Positions 1 to 6,090 of a DNA stretch of 9,236 nucleotides are shown here, in pieces. How positions within the stretch are numbered: the stretch's first letter is position 1; each line of letters begins with the position of its first letter. A program made the translations under genes and the position numbers. This DNA is from an uncultured Sulfitobacter sp. (lineage in GTDB: Bacteria > Pseudomonadota > Alphaproteobacteria > Rhodobacterales > Rhodobacteraceae): the NCBI GenBank assembly GCA_937923365.1, contig CALAIJ010000310.1, positions 1 through 9,236 on the forward strand, read 5' to 3'. The notes under the pieces were generated by a model. It saw nothing but the letters and a program-made list of their open reading frames with translations. It did no database searches and was not told where the DNA came from.

Positions 1-326
1 GCAGGATCAGCCGCACGGGTGATCACCAGCACGCGGGGCGCGTCCCCTTCGCCATGCCATTCCATCGGCATGGCAAAAAGATCGCCATCCTTGTCGGGAC
101 CCGTCACAGCCAGCACGGACACAGGCGGCAGGCGGTCCGCATCCTGATAGGTCTTCTTGCGCTTTTCAAGATGGCCTTCGGATTCAAGTTCTTTGAGGAT
201 GCGCTTGAGATCAATCCGCGCGGCCCCCTTGATGCCAAACGCCTTTGCGATGTCGCGCTTGGCGGTCAGTGTGGGGTTCTGGGTGATCCATTCGAGGATC
301 TCGTCTTTGGTGGGGATATTGTTCAT
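1..326 (-). CDS. rnr: Ribonuclease R, N-terminal part (runs off left edge)
   Basis: The first 108 residues of RNase R, a processive 3'-5' exoribonuclease that degrades structured RNA in the cytoplasm. Seen: an N-terminal helix-turn-helix region at about residues 5-58, with the rhodobacteral block RDIAKAFGIKGAARIDLKRI at residues 24-43, then a basic link (EKRKKTY) and the segment LPPVSVL at 66-72 that leads into the cold-shock-type RNA-binding region. The catalytic RNB and S1 domains lie outside the window. I place the start at 326 because MNNIPTKDEIL matches where family members begin. An in-frame ATG at 362 would add 12 residues, and an in-frame TAA just upstream of it rules out anything longer. 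Neither start has a good Shine-Dalgarno sequence. The gene follows the DUF2064 gene on the same strand after about 125 bases that contain inverted repeats, so it may have its own promoter. Identity is firm; the start is less certain. Confidence 0.9.
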   Translation of the reverse strand, partial: MNNIPTKDEILEWITQNPTLTAKRDIAKAFGIKGAARIDLKRILKELESEGHLEKRKKTYQDADRLPPVSVLAVTGPDKDGDLFAMPMEWHGEGDAPRVLVITRAADP

Positions 327-412
327 GGGAATGCAGGTAGCACGCAGGGGGGGTGACGTCATGGGTTATCTGAGCCGTGTGGTGCCGCTCCTTGGGGTGG
401 CGCTGCACCACT

Positions 413-459
413 GCCGAAAGGTGTTCGCTTGCGAACACCGAAAGGGCGGGCTAAAGCCC
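413..459. repeat. Palindromic intergenic element between the DUF2064 gene and rnr
   Basis: A perfect inverted repeat with 9-base arms (GGTGTTCGC / GCGAACACC, two bases between them) occupies 420-439. It is flanked by direct copies of CCGAAAG (413-419 and 438-444). A second short inverted repeat, GGGCT-AA-AGCCC, follows at 448-459 and includes the stop codon of the DUF2064 gene. Read leftward, the hairpin lies just after that gene, so it could be a transcription terminator or a mobile palindromic (REP-like) unit. No T-tract follows it, so a simple intrinsic terminator is not well supported. Confidence 0.45.
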
Positions 460-1044
460 TTGATTCCTTGCAGGATGTAAGTCGGCAACCGTATCCACAT
501 CGCGCAACATCGCAACCCGCGCCACCCGGTACCGCGGCACCGTCGCAATACTATCCGCCAGCGCATGCTTCGTTGACCAGCGCACGCCATTGAATAATGT
601 GGGCGGCTGGCGCGTGGAGTGTTTCAGCCCGACCAGCCAGTAGCCTCCATCAGGCGCAGGGCCAAACACCGCGTCGTGATCGCCCAGCGCTTTGAATGCC
701 TCCGCAATGCGCGTGCGTGTGATGTCTGGAATATCCCCGCCAATCACGCAGGCAGGGCCGCGTCCCCCGCTTGCCAGCATCCGCGCCATCCGCGCGCCAA
801 GGTCTCCGCCGCCTTGGGCCACACGTGGCAGATGCGCGGGCCAGACGCGGCTTTGCAGCCCTTCGACACTTGGCGAAACGCTGAGCACAACCTGCCAGCG
901 CGGGTCTTCGATCCGCCGCAGCAGACGGCGCACCTGATGGCGAAACCACCATGCTGAGGCGACCATGCCGATGTCATGGCCCAACCGTGTTTTCACACGG
1001 CCCGGGTGCGGCTCTTTCAGCATGACGATCAGCGTGGGCCTCAT
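451..1044 (-). CDS. DUF2064 / TIGR04282-type GT-A fold glycosyltransferase-like protein
   Basis: A 197-residue protein of the DUF2064 (COG3222) family, which has a nucleotide-diphospho-sugar transferase (GT-A) fold. Its biochemical role is unsettled; some relatives are named arsenosugar-biosynthesis glycosyltransferases. Seen: the N-terminal nucleotide-binding signature PGRVKTRLG at 14-22, a GGDIPDI segment at 102-108 in the position of the metal-binding acidic residue, the family hallmark GPAPDGGYWLVGL at 128-140, FNGVRWST at 151-158, and LRDVDTVADL near the C-terminus. It is full length for the family. Its ATG overlaps the stop of the upstream GNAT gene by four bases (ATGA), so it is probably translationally coupled as the last gene of the dapE operon. 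Nothing nearby points to arsenic metabolism, so I would not carry over that name. Confidence 0.85.
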   Translation of the reverse strand: MRPTLIVMLKEPHPGRVKTRLGHDIGMVASAWWFRHQVRRLLRRIEDPRWQVVLSVSPSVEGLQSRVWPAHLPRVAQGGGDLGARMARMLASGGRGPACVIGGDIPDITRTRIAEAFKALGDHDAVFGPAPDGGYWLVGLKHSTRQPPTLFNGVRWSTKHALADSIATVPRYRVARVAMLRDVDTVADLHPARNQGL

Positions 1045-1457
1045 AGGGGGCGCACCATGTCGCGATGATCGATGCCTGCGTCGTCGTAGACGGGCCCAAA
1101 TGCCGTGAACCCCAATGCCTCGTAGAACCCGATGGCGGTGAGTTGCGCGCCCAGCTTGGCAGTTGTGGCCTTGCCTTTGGACACCTCCAAGGCGGTGTTA
1201 ATCAGGGCGGCGCCCAGCCCCGTCCGGCGATGGGATTTCAACACACAGACCCGACCGATCTTGGCAATGTCATCGTGCAAGTAGATACGCGCCGTGCCTA
1301 CAGGAGTGTCCCCGTCACTGGCCAGAAGATGCAAGCAAACAGGGTCCAGCGCGTCCACTTCCTCAGACACAGGCACGCCTTGTTCGTCGATGAACACGAT
1401 GCGGCGCAACTCGAAACACGTGGCAAGATCATCGGTCAGGTCAATGGTGACGCTCAC
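1041..1457 (-). CDS. GNAT family N-acetyltransferase (ElaA/YjcF-like)
   Basis: A 138-residue single-domain GNAT protein expected to move an acetyl group from acetyl-CoA to an amine; the substrate is unknown. Seen: an N-terminal segment [19 protein letters not shown] (15-33), typical of the ElaA/YjcF-like branch; a central strand GTARIYL; the acetyl-CoA pyrophosphate-binding motif in [19 protein letters not shown] (67-85, signature RRTGLGAA); FYEALGF at 111-117; and the C-terminal [10 protein letters not shown] characteristic of this branch. Translation appears to start at GTG, overlapping the dapE stop by four bases (GTGA). There is no clear ribosome-binding site of its own, which suggests coupling to dapE. 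Its stop overlaps the start of the DUF2064 gene in the same way. Confidence 0.88.
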   Translation of the reverse strand: MSVTIDLTDDLATCFELRRIVFIDEQGVPVSEEVDALDPVCLHLLASDGDTPVGTARIYLHDDIAKIGRVCVLKSHRRTGLGAALINTALEVSKGKATTAKLGAQLTAIGFYEALGFTAFGPVYDDAGIDHRDMVRPL

Positions 1458-2599
1458 GCAAAGTAGTCCCGCAAGATGCGCCCGTAGATCGCCTTGAGCT
1501 GGTGTATGTGATCGACGCGGACATGTTCATCCACCTGATGCATGGACTGGCCGACCAACCCGAACTCGACCACGGGGCAGTGCGCTTTGACAAAGCGCGC
1601 GTCAGAGGTGCCGCCCGTTGTGGACATCTCTGGCTTGGTGCCGGTCTCGGCTTCCACCGCAGTGGCGATCAGGTCGGAGAGCGCCCCGGGCGGGGTGATG
1701 AAACTCTCTCCCGAGATTTTGATCCGCATGTCGATCTCGACACCGTAGGCCTGCCGGATGCCGGCCACCTGTTCCTCCAGCATGGTGGTCAGGCTGGCAC
1801 CGGAATGGGTGTCGTTGAAGCGGATGTTCACTGCTGCTGAACAGGCCGCAGGGATCACATTTGTCGCCGGATTGCCCGTATCCACCGTGACCACCGCCAG
1901 CGTTGAAGGATCAAAGTGGTCGGTGCCATCATCCAGCGTCATCGACGCCAGTTGGTCCATCAAACGCACCATCGGGGGCAGCGGATTATTGGCGCGGTGC
2001 GGATAGGCGGAATGACCCTGCTTGCCCTGCACCGTGATCCATGCCGTCATGGAGCCGCGCCGCCCGATCTTCATCATCTGGCCCATGGTGTCGGGGCATG
2101 TGGGTTCGCCCACCAGACAGACATCCATGCGCTCGCCCGTGTCGGCCATATAGTCCAGCAGCGCAGTGGTGCCGTCCAGCGCATCGCCTTCTTCGTCACC
2201 AGTGATGGCCAACACAACCGACCCGTCGGGCGGAGTGTCCTGCACAAAGTCGATGGCAGCGGCAGCAAAAGCGGCGACCCCCGATTTCATGTCCGTGGTG
2301 CCACGGCCATACATGATGCCGTCCTTGATCTGCGCGCCGAAAGGCGGCATCGACCACGCGGCCTCATCCCCGATGGGCACCACATCCGTATGGCCGTTGA
2401 ACCCAAAGCAACGGGTGTTACCCTTGGCACCCCAGCGCGCGAACAGGTTGGAGATGCCGCCGCGATCAACGCGGGTGCAGGTGAAGCCAGCGGGGGTCAG
2501 GACCGCCTCAAGCACTTCCAGCGCACCATCATTTTCAGGCGTGACAGACGCACAGCGCACCAGCTTTGCGGTGAGGTCGACGGGGTCAATGGCGGTCAT
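1454..2599 (-). CDS. dapE: Succinyl-diaminopimelate desuccinylase
   Basis: DapE (381 residues, normal length) hydrolyses N-succinyl-LL-2,6-diaminopimelate to LL-diaminopimelate and succinate, in the lysine and peptidoglycan precursor pathway. It is a cytoplasmic di-zinc M20-family enzyme. Seen: GHTDVVP with ligand H70 and D72; [10 protein letters not shown] with bridging D103; ITGDEEG with general base E136 and ligand E137; GEPT with ligand E165; the substrate-binding TGGTSDARF; and a C-terminal MHQVDE with ligand H354. These match the arrangement known from Haemophilus DapE. The dimerisation (lid) domain lies between E165 and the TGGTSD motif. I chose the ATG at 2599 because AAAAGGAG lies five bases upstream and the N-terminus fits the family; an open frame continues 22 residues further upstream (to 2665) but is not family-like. 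It heads a three-gene operon with the GNAT and DUF2064 genes. The partner enzyme DapD is encoded at 5208-6035 on the same strand. Confidence 0.97.
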   Translation of the reverse strand: MTAIDPVDLTAKLVRCASVTPENDGALEVLEAVLTPAGFTCTRVDRGGISNLFARWGAKGNTRCFGFNGHTDVVPIGDEAAWSMPPFGAQIKDGIMYGRGTTDMKSGVAAFAAAAIDFVQDTPPDGSVVLAITGDEEGDALDGTTALLDYMADTGERMDVCLVGEPTCPDTMGQMMKIGRRGSMTAWITVQGKQGHSAYPHRANNPLPPMVRLMDQLASMTLDDGTDHFDPSTLAVVTVDTGNPATNVIPAACSAAVNIRFNDTHSGASLTTMLEEQVAGIRQAYGVEIDMRIKISGESFITPPGALSDLIATAVEAETGTKPEMSTTGGTSDARFVKAHCPVVEFGLVGQSMHQVDEHVRVDHIHQLKAIYGRILRDYFA

Positions 2600-2888
2600 G
2601 GGCGCTCCTTTTGGGCGGACGGGAAACAGCCTCTCCTTTTTGTGGCGAAAATAGCGCGGTGCCAAGGGGTGCTGAACTGCGGGCTTAGCGTAGCGCCGGG
2701 TTTCATGCTACTTTGGCTGCAATAATAATCCCGAGGCAGGGTATTGGGGCCGTCACCTGAAAACAGGGACCTCCCCACGCGACACATCAGATTTCTGGCT
2801 TAAGGCGTGCCTTAGGCTGCGCTGCGCATCCCTGCTTTGGTCAAACGAGCGGGCAGTTTATGAGTAATGCTATGTTGAGGGCCACGCG
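2600..2888. other. Intergenic region between divergent dapE and Hint gene
   Basis: This stretch holds no convincing gene. It must contain the start signals for dapE (leftward) and probably for the Hint gene (rightward). Seen: the dapE Shine-Dalgarno AAGGAG at 2605-2610; a second purine-rich AAAAAGGAGAGG on the same strand around 2630-2641 that serves no visible start; an A/T-rich patch near 2721-2731 whose minus strand reads TATTAT, a possible -10 for dapE but with no good -35 at normal spacing; a hairpin at 2798-2817; and a ten-codon open frame at 2860-2892. I could not assign either promoter with confidence. Confidence 0.5.
2798..2817. repeat. Short inverted repeat upstream of the Hint gene
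   Basis: GCTTAAGGC and GCCTTAGGC face each other across two bases. They form a nine-pair stem in RNA if one G-U pair is allowed; the inner TAAGGC/GCCTTA part is perfect. It sits about 70 bases before the Hint gene start and about 200 bases before the dapE start on the other strand. It could be an operator or a leader hairpin; there is no T-tract to suggest a terminator. The role is unknown. Confidence 0.35.
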
Positions 2889-3983
2889 ATGACGTGGCTG
2901 GCCGTAACCGATCATGACGAGCGCAGGTTCTCCCTTCGGGGTTTGGGCGCGGAAAAACAGAATGACCCCCTGTTGGCGGATCATCCCAATGCGCTGCTGA
3001 CGCGCGGCACGATCCTGTTTGAAACGCATCCCGTAGCGGACGACAGACCGGTGCGGCTGATGGGCTTTGCCGCCCGCGCGCCCTGGCCGCGCAGCCTGTG
3101 GTTCGAGACCCTGCCAGGCGGTGGGATCAGCCTGAGCCAGTCGCAGGGCCAGACCCAAAAGCGGGTCGAAATCAGGCGCGAAGATACCGTCCGCCGCGAT
3201 GTGCTGCGGGTCACTTACGCGTGGGATTCCACAGCCAAATGGGGGCGCCTGACGCTGGAGCAGCCGGAAGAGACCACCGTGATCTCTGTTCCTGTCGAGA
3301 CGCCTGTGCCGCTGTCGCTGCGCGATATCAGAAAGTTGATGCTGGGCGGACACGGCCAGATCTTTGCACCCGAGATGATCTTTGCTGCCCTCTCCAATGA
3401 CATCGAGCCGATAGGACCAAGCCCGACGCTGCTGGACAACACGCCAATGGCAACCCCGTGGGGCTACATGCCTGTGGGTGACTTGCAACGGGGCGATACG
3501 GTCAGCACCCGCAGTTCAGGCGCGGTGCCTGTGGTGCACCGCGTCAGTCGCACCGTGCCTGCGCGCGGCAGCTTTCGCCCCGTTCGGGTACGCGCGCCCT
3601 ACTTTGGGCTGCAACAAGACATTATCGTTTCGCCGGAACAACGTTTGCTTATCGACGGGCCAGAGGTGGAATACCTTTTTGGTCAGGAAGCCGTGCTGGT
3701 GCCCGCCCGCCATCTGGTGAACGGGTTCAACGCCCTGGCAGAGCCGTCCGGCCCGACAGTGACCTACACACAGCTATTGCTGCCACAGCACGAGACGATG
3801 CTGGCGGCAGGCGCAGAGCTGGAGAGCCTTTATGTCGGGCGCATCCGGCGCCATTCAGAGGAACTGGCAGGCAGTCTGTTGCGCGACTTTGACCGCTCGG
3901 GCCTGCCGGAACACGGCAAACCCTGCCATCAGGTCTTGCGCCAATACGAGGCGATCCATCTGGCGCGGCGGCGCGCAGCCTAG
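2889..3983 (+). CDS. Hint-domain containing protein (Hint_2 type)
   Basis: A 364-residue protein with a C-terminal Hedgehog/intein (Hint_2) domain at about residues 180-300, of a kind common in Rhodobacteraceae. Seen: TPMATPWGYMPVGDLQRGD (185-203), the Hint opening strand and turn; TVPARGSFRPVRVRAPYFG; VSPEQRLLIDG (248-257); and LFGQEAVLVPARHLVNG. The first 170 residues include a segment rich in beta-type residues (FETLPGGGISLSQSQ) that could be a lectin-like or sugar-binding fold, but I do not recognise it. There is no signal peptide or membrane segment. The usual first-position Cys of self-processing Hint domains is missing, as is the His of the VSPxHR motif (Gln here). The ATG at 2889 has GAGG about eight bases upstream. 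The stop overlaps the stop of the convergent ACT gene by four bases. The cellular role is unknown. Confidence 0.8.
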   Translation: MTWLAVTDHDERRFSLRGLGAEKQNDPLLADHPNALLTRGTILFETHPVADDRPVRLMGFAARAPWPRSLWFETLPGGGISLSQSQGQTQKRVEIRREDTVRRDVLRVTYAWDSTAKWGRLTLEQPEETTVISVPVETPVPLSLRDIRKLMLGGHGQIFAPEMIFAALSNDIEPIGPSPTLLDNTPMATPWGYMPVGDLQRGDTVSTRSSGAVPVVHRVSRTVPARGSFRPVRVRAPYFGLQQDIIVSPEQRLLIDGPEVEYLFGQEAVLVPARHLVNGFNALAEPSGPTVTYTQLLLPQHETMLAAGAELESLYVGRIRRHSEELAGSLLRDFDRSGLPEHGKPCHQVLRQYEAIHLARRRAA

Positions 3984-4381
3984 CCCGCGTCCCGTGCGAT
4001 CTGTGCCAGAATGTCCATGGCGTCCATGGCGCGATCTTCCGGGACAAACAGATGATCGTGATAGAATCCCGCAACCGGGTTCACGCCCATGCCGCGCTTG
4101 GCCAGCTCAGTCGCAATGCGCGCGATGAAGCCAACGGCCTCAAGCGCGGAATGCACGTTGAGTGTGATCATCCGGCAGGGGAACGCATAGTCGATCCCAT
4201 GGGCCTCGGCCTCTGATTGCAGCACGATCAGCGTGACGCCTTCGGCTTCGTGAAACATCATGCGCGGTTGCAGGTCCTGCGGCACAGCACCCGCCGGCAC
4301 GGTCGCAAAGACAAAGACGCCTTCGACAAGGTCTGCCTGAAGGCCGCGCAAGAGCACCGTAAGATCCATTTCACCTGACAT
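3980..4381 (-). CDS. ACT domain-containing protein (DUF2241 type)
   Basis: A 133-residue protein of the DUF2241 family, made of two ACT-like regions. ACT domains usually bind amino acids or other small ligands and regulate metabolism; the ligand here is unknown. Seen: the typical opening MSGEMDLTVLL, the strand VFVFATVP at 23-30, MMFHEAEGVTLIVL at 41-54, and the family signature GMGVNPVAGFYHDHLFVP at 97-114. I chose the ATG at 4381 because family members begin M-S-G-E-x-D-L and because GGGAG then lies eight bases upstream. The ATG at 4387 would leave only two bases and is unlikely. Upstream on the same strand, beyond a repeat element, is the 112-residue unknown gene. The 3' end overlaps the convergent Hint gene at CTAG. 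No catalytic residues are expected. Confidence 0.88.
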   Translation of the reverse strand: MSGEMDLTVLLRGLQADLVEGVFVFATVPAGAVPQDLQPRMMFHEAEGVTLIVLQSEAEAHGIDYAFPCRMITLNVHSALEAVGFIARIATELAKRGMGVNPVAGFYHDHLFVPEDRAMDAMDILAQIARDAG

Positions 4382-4419
4382 CGACATAGCTCCCTTGTTT
4401 GAATTTGCGTCCCGCCCGT

Positions 4420-4479
4420 GGTGGTCCGGAGGCCCACCTTACATAAGCGCGAAATCGTAAGGTGGGACTTTGGCCCACC
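4420..4479. repeat. Four-arm inverted-repeat element upstream of the ACT gene
   Basis: Four related arms lie in order: GGTGG (4420-4424), CCCACCTTAC (4433-4442), GTAAGGTGGG (4457-4466) and CCCACC (4474-4479). The two middle arms are perfect 10-base inverted repeats around a 14-base loop. Alternatively arm 1 can pair with arm 2 and arm 3 with arm 4, giving two smaller hairpins. The element lies between the stop of the 112-residue gene and the ACT start, so it would sit in a leader or intercistronic RNA. GGTGGGC/GCCCACC inverted repeats are common as REP-like elements in many proteobacterial genomes, so a dispersed repeat is as likely as a regulatory leader. Confidence 0.6.
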
Positions 4480-4485
4480 ATGGCG

Positions 4486-4824
4486 TCAGTCAAAGAATGG
4501 CGTCATCTGCGCGACAATGACCGAATTCTCGGCAAGCGCGCGTTGCATAAGATCGCGCTCCTCTGCGTCGATCTCCTGACCTTCGGCCTCCCGCTCGGCC
4601 AGCGTGCCGTAGCCGGTGACGTCCAGTGGTGCTGTATCGGCCTGCTTGAGAATGGCAACGGTCTCGCGCACGGCCTCGGCCTCGTCTATCCCGCTGGCAA
4701 AGCACATCAGCGCGGCACCCGTGGCCTTTTTGGGCAAACCGTCACCCTCTTTGCGGCCAATCTGGACCACCAAGGTATAGACCTGCTGGCGCGACGGTTT
4801 CTTGGGCTTTTTGGGCTCTGACAT
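4486..4824 (-). CDS. Conserved-looking hypothetical protein, 112 residues
   Basis: I do not recognise this protein. It starts with a lysine/proline-rich tail (MSEPKKPKKPSRQQ), followed by a compact soluble region: VYTLVVQIGRKEGDGLPKK (16-33), ATGAALMCFASGIDEAEAVRETVAIL (34-59, probably a strand then a helix), an acidic segment with TLAEREAEGQEIDAEERD (74-91), and a C-terminal helix/strand LMQRALAENSVIVAQMTPFF. There are no membrane segments or signal peptide. The start at 4824 is preferred because the open frame upstream of it is only a shadow of the next gene. No strong Shine-Dalgarno is seen; a 13-pair hairpin ends four bases before the ATG. Base composition and codon choice look like the neighbouring genes. 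It lies between the GlsB-type membrane gene and the ACT gene, all on the same strand. A real gene is likely; the function is unknown. Confidence 0.75.
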   Translation of the reverse strand: MSEPKKPKKPSRQQVYTLVVQIGRKEGDGLPKKATGAALMCFASGIDEAEAVRETVAILKQADTAPLDVTGYGTLAEREAEGQEIDAEERDLMQRALAENSVIVAQMTPFFD

Positions 4825-4828
4825 GACG

Positions 4829-4860
4829 AGGGCTGCCTTTCGTTCCTGAAAAGCAGCCCT
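4829..4860 (-). promoter_or_regulatory. 13-bp hairpin immediately before the start of the 112-residue gene
   Basis: Read leftward, AGGGCTGCTTTTC pairs with GAAAGGCAGCCCT around the six-base loop AGGAAC. All pairs are Watson-Crick except one U-G. The stem ends four bases before the ATG at 4824, so if transcribed it would fold over the ribosome-binding region; the only AGGA in reach is in the loop. It could instead mark the end of the upstream GlsB-type gene, whose stop is 30 bases away, but no T-tract follows. Confidence 0.5.
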
Positions 4861-4889
4861 AGCGTGATCTGGTGAAGTTTGCAAAGCCC

Positions 4890-5141
4890 TCAGCGGTTGC
4901 GCCACCACTGGGCGGCGGCGATCAGCATGCAGGCACCGACAAAGCCGGAAAAGCCCTGCCCGATCCACCCGCCAAGCACGTCGGAGAAGAACACGGTGAT
5001 CAGCGCGTTAAACACCATCGCACCCGCAATACCCAGAAGAATGTTGACGAGCACGGAATGGTCCCGCTCCATATACTTCTCTGCCAGCCATCCCGCGATG
5101 CCGCCAACGACGATTGCTGCAAACCAGCCGATGCCTGTCAT
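4890..5141 (-). CDS. GlsB/YeaQ/YmgE family membrane protein
   Basis: An 83-residue inner-membrane protein of the transglycosylase-associated (PF04226) family. Its members are small stress-linked membrane proteins of unclear molecular function; the name does not imply glycosylase activity. Seen: three hydrophobic segments at about 4-20, 30-52 and 62-79, with the family features GGIAGWLA at the end of the first and VNILLGIAGA in the second, and a short charged loop (EKYMERDH) between them. The length is typical. The ATG at 5141 has AAAAGGAG seven bases upstream. It is 66 bases downstream of dapD on the same strand, with a hairpin in the gap, and upstream of the 112-residue gene. Confidence 0.92.
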   Translation of the reverse strand: MTGIGWFAAIVVGGIAGWLAEKYMERDHSVLVNILLGIAGAMVFNALITVFFSDVLGGWIGQGFSGFVGACMLIAAAQWWRNR

Positions 5142-5165
5142 GGTGCGTCTCCTTTTACCTCTGGT

Positions 5166-5188
5166 CCAACCCGCAGAGGCGGGATTGG
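5166..5188 (-). terminator. Possible terminator hairpin after dapD
   Basis: Read leftward, CCAA-T-CCCGC and GCGGG-TTGG enclose the loop CTCT: a nine-pair, GC-rich stem with one bulged base, 20 bases beyond the dapD stop. There is no run of T after it, so it is either a weak or factor-assisted terminator, or a stem that separates dapD from the GlsB-type gene. Confidence 0.35.
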
Positions 5189-5207
5189 TTCCAAAGGGCC
5201 ATTGGGA

Positions 5208-6035
5208 TCAGTCGCGCAGCAGTTCGTTGATGGAGGTCTTGGAGCGTGTCCGCTCATCCACGCGCTTGACGATGACGGCGCAATAGAGGTTCACCCCGTT
5301 CTTGGAGGGCATTGAGCCTGCAACAACCACAGAGCCGCTGGGCACTTCGCCGTACATGACCTCACCGCTTTCGCGGTCCACGATCTTGGTGGACTGGCCG
5401 ATGAAGACACCCATGCCCAGAACCGAACCTTCGCGCACGATGCAGCCCTCGACCACTTCGGAACGCGCACCGATAAAGCAGTTGTCCTCGATGATCGTGG
5501 GGCCTGCCTGCATGGGCTCCAAAACGCCGCCGATGCCAACGCCACCCGACAGGTGCACGTTCTTGCCGATCTGCGCGCAGCTACCAACAGTGGCCCAGGT
5601 GTCCACCATAGTGCCGCTGTCGACATAGGCGCCGATGTTCACGAACGACGGCATCAACACCACACCGGGGGCGATAAAGGCGGACTTGCGCACGACGCAG
5701 TTGGGCACGGCGCGAAAGCCTGCCTCTTTCCACTGCGCGTCGCCCCAGCCTTTGAACTTGCTGTCGACCTTGTCCCACCAGCCACCGGCCTGGGGGCCGC
5801 CATCGTGCTGTTCCATGTCCTTGATCCGGAAGCCCAGCAGCACGGCCTTCTTGGCCCACTGGTTGACGTGCCAGTCGCCGCTGTCCTGCTTTTCAGCCAC
5901 GCGCAGCTTGCCGCTGTCGAGCGCATCCAGCGTTGCTTCGATGGCATCGCGTGTCTCGCCCTTGGTTTGGGGCGTGATGCTGTCGCGGTCTTCCCATGCG
6001 GCTTCGATGGCGGTCTCAAGTTGGGCGTTGGACAT
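5208..6035 (-). CDS. dapD: 2,3,4,5-tetrahydropyridine-2,6-dicarboxylate N-succinyltransferase
   Basis: DapD (275 residues, full length) transfers succinyl from succinyl-CoA to tetrahydrodipicolinate, the first committed step of the succinylase branch to diaminopimelate and lysine. It acts in the cytoplasm as a trimer. Seen: an N-terminal helical domain with [14 protein letters not shown] (37-50) and the conserved [16 protein letters not shown] (55-70); then a left-handed beta-helix of hexapeptide repeats at about 108-240, including [50 protein letters not shown] and [13 protein letters not shown]; and a C-terminal strand [20 protein letters not shown]. The ATG at 6035 has AGGAG about six bases upstream. 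The downstream enzyme DapE is encoded at 1454-2599. The start is 55 bases after the thioredoxin-family gene stop, and a promoter candidate lies in that gap. Confidence 0.97.
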   Translation of the reverse strand: MSNAQLETAIEAAWEDRDSITPQTKGETRDAIEATLDALDSGKLRVAEKQDSGDWHVNQWAKKAVLLGFRIKDMEQHDGGPQAGGWWDKVDSKFKGWGDAQWKEAGFRAVPNCVVRKSAFIAPGVVLMPSFVNIGAYVDSGTMVDTWATVGSCAQIGKNVHLSGGVGIGGVLEPMQAGPTIIEDNCFIGARSEVVEGCIVREGSVLGMGVFIGQSTKIVDRESGEVMYGEVPSGSVVVAGSMPSKNGVNLYCAVIVKRVDERTRSKTSINELLRD

Positions 6036-6060
6036 CGGTCTCTCCTATACTGTTGCGGGC

Positions 6061-6089
6061 GGTATACGCAGGCCTAGGCGCGCGTGCAA
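6061..6089 (-). promoter_or_regulatory. Candidate sigma-70 type promoter for dapD
   Basis: On the minus strand TTGCAC (6084-6089) and TATACC (6061-6066) are separated by exactly 17 bases. Transcription would start near 6054, leaving a short leader containing TATAGGAG before the dapD ATG at 6035. The match is moderate (3 of 6 and 4 of 6). The location, entirely inside the short gap after the upstream gene, supports it. Confidence 0.4.
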
Positions 6090-6090
6090 T

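Noticed and set aside
619..957. Plus-strand open frames across the DUF2064 and dapE genes
   Set aside because: They are antisense to genes with strong family motifs, lack ribosome-binding sites and have translations without recognisable features.
2600..2665. A 22-residue N-terminal extension of DapE
   Set aside because: The basic, Pro/Arg-rich extension is not seen in the DapE family, and AAGGAG is correctly placed for the ATG at 2599.
4825..4968. A 48-residue N-terminal extension of the 112-residue protein
   Set aside because: It overlaps the end of the GlsB-type gene in another frame and reads as low-quality, Arg-rich sequence typical of an out-of-frame shadow.
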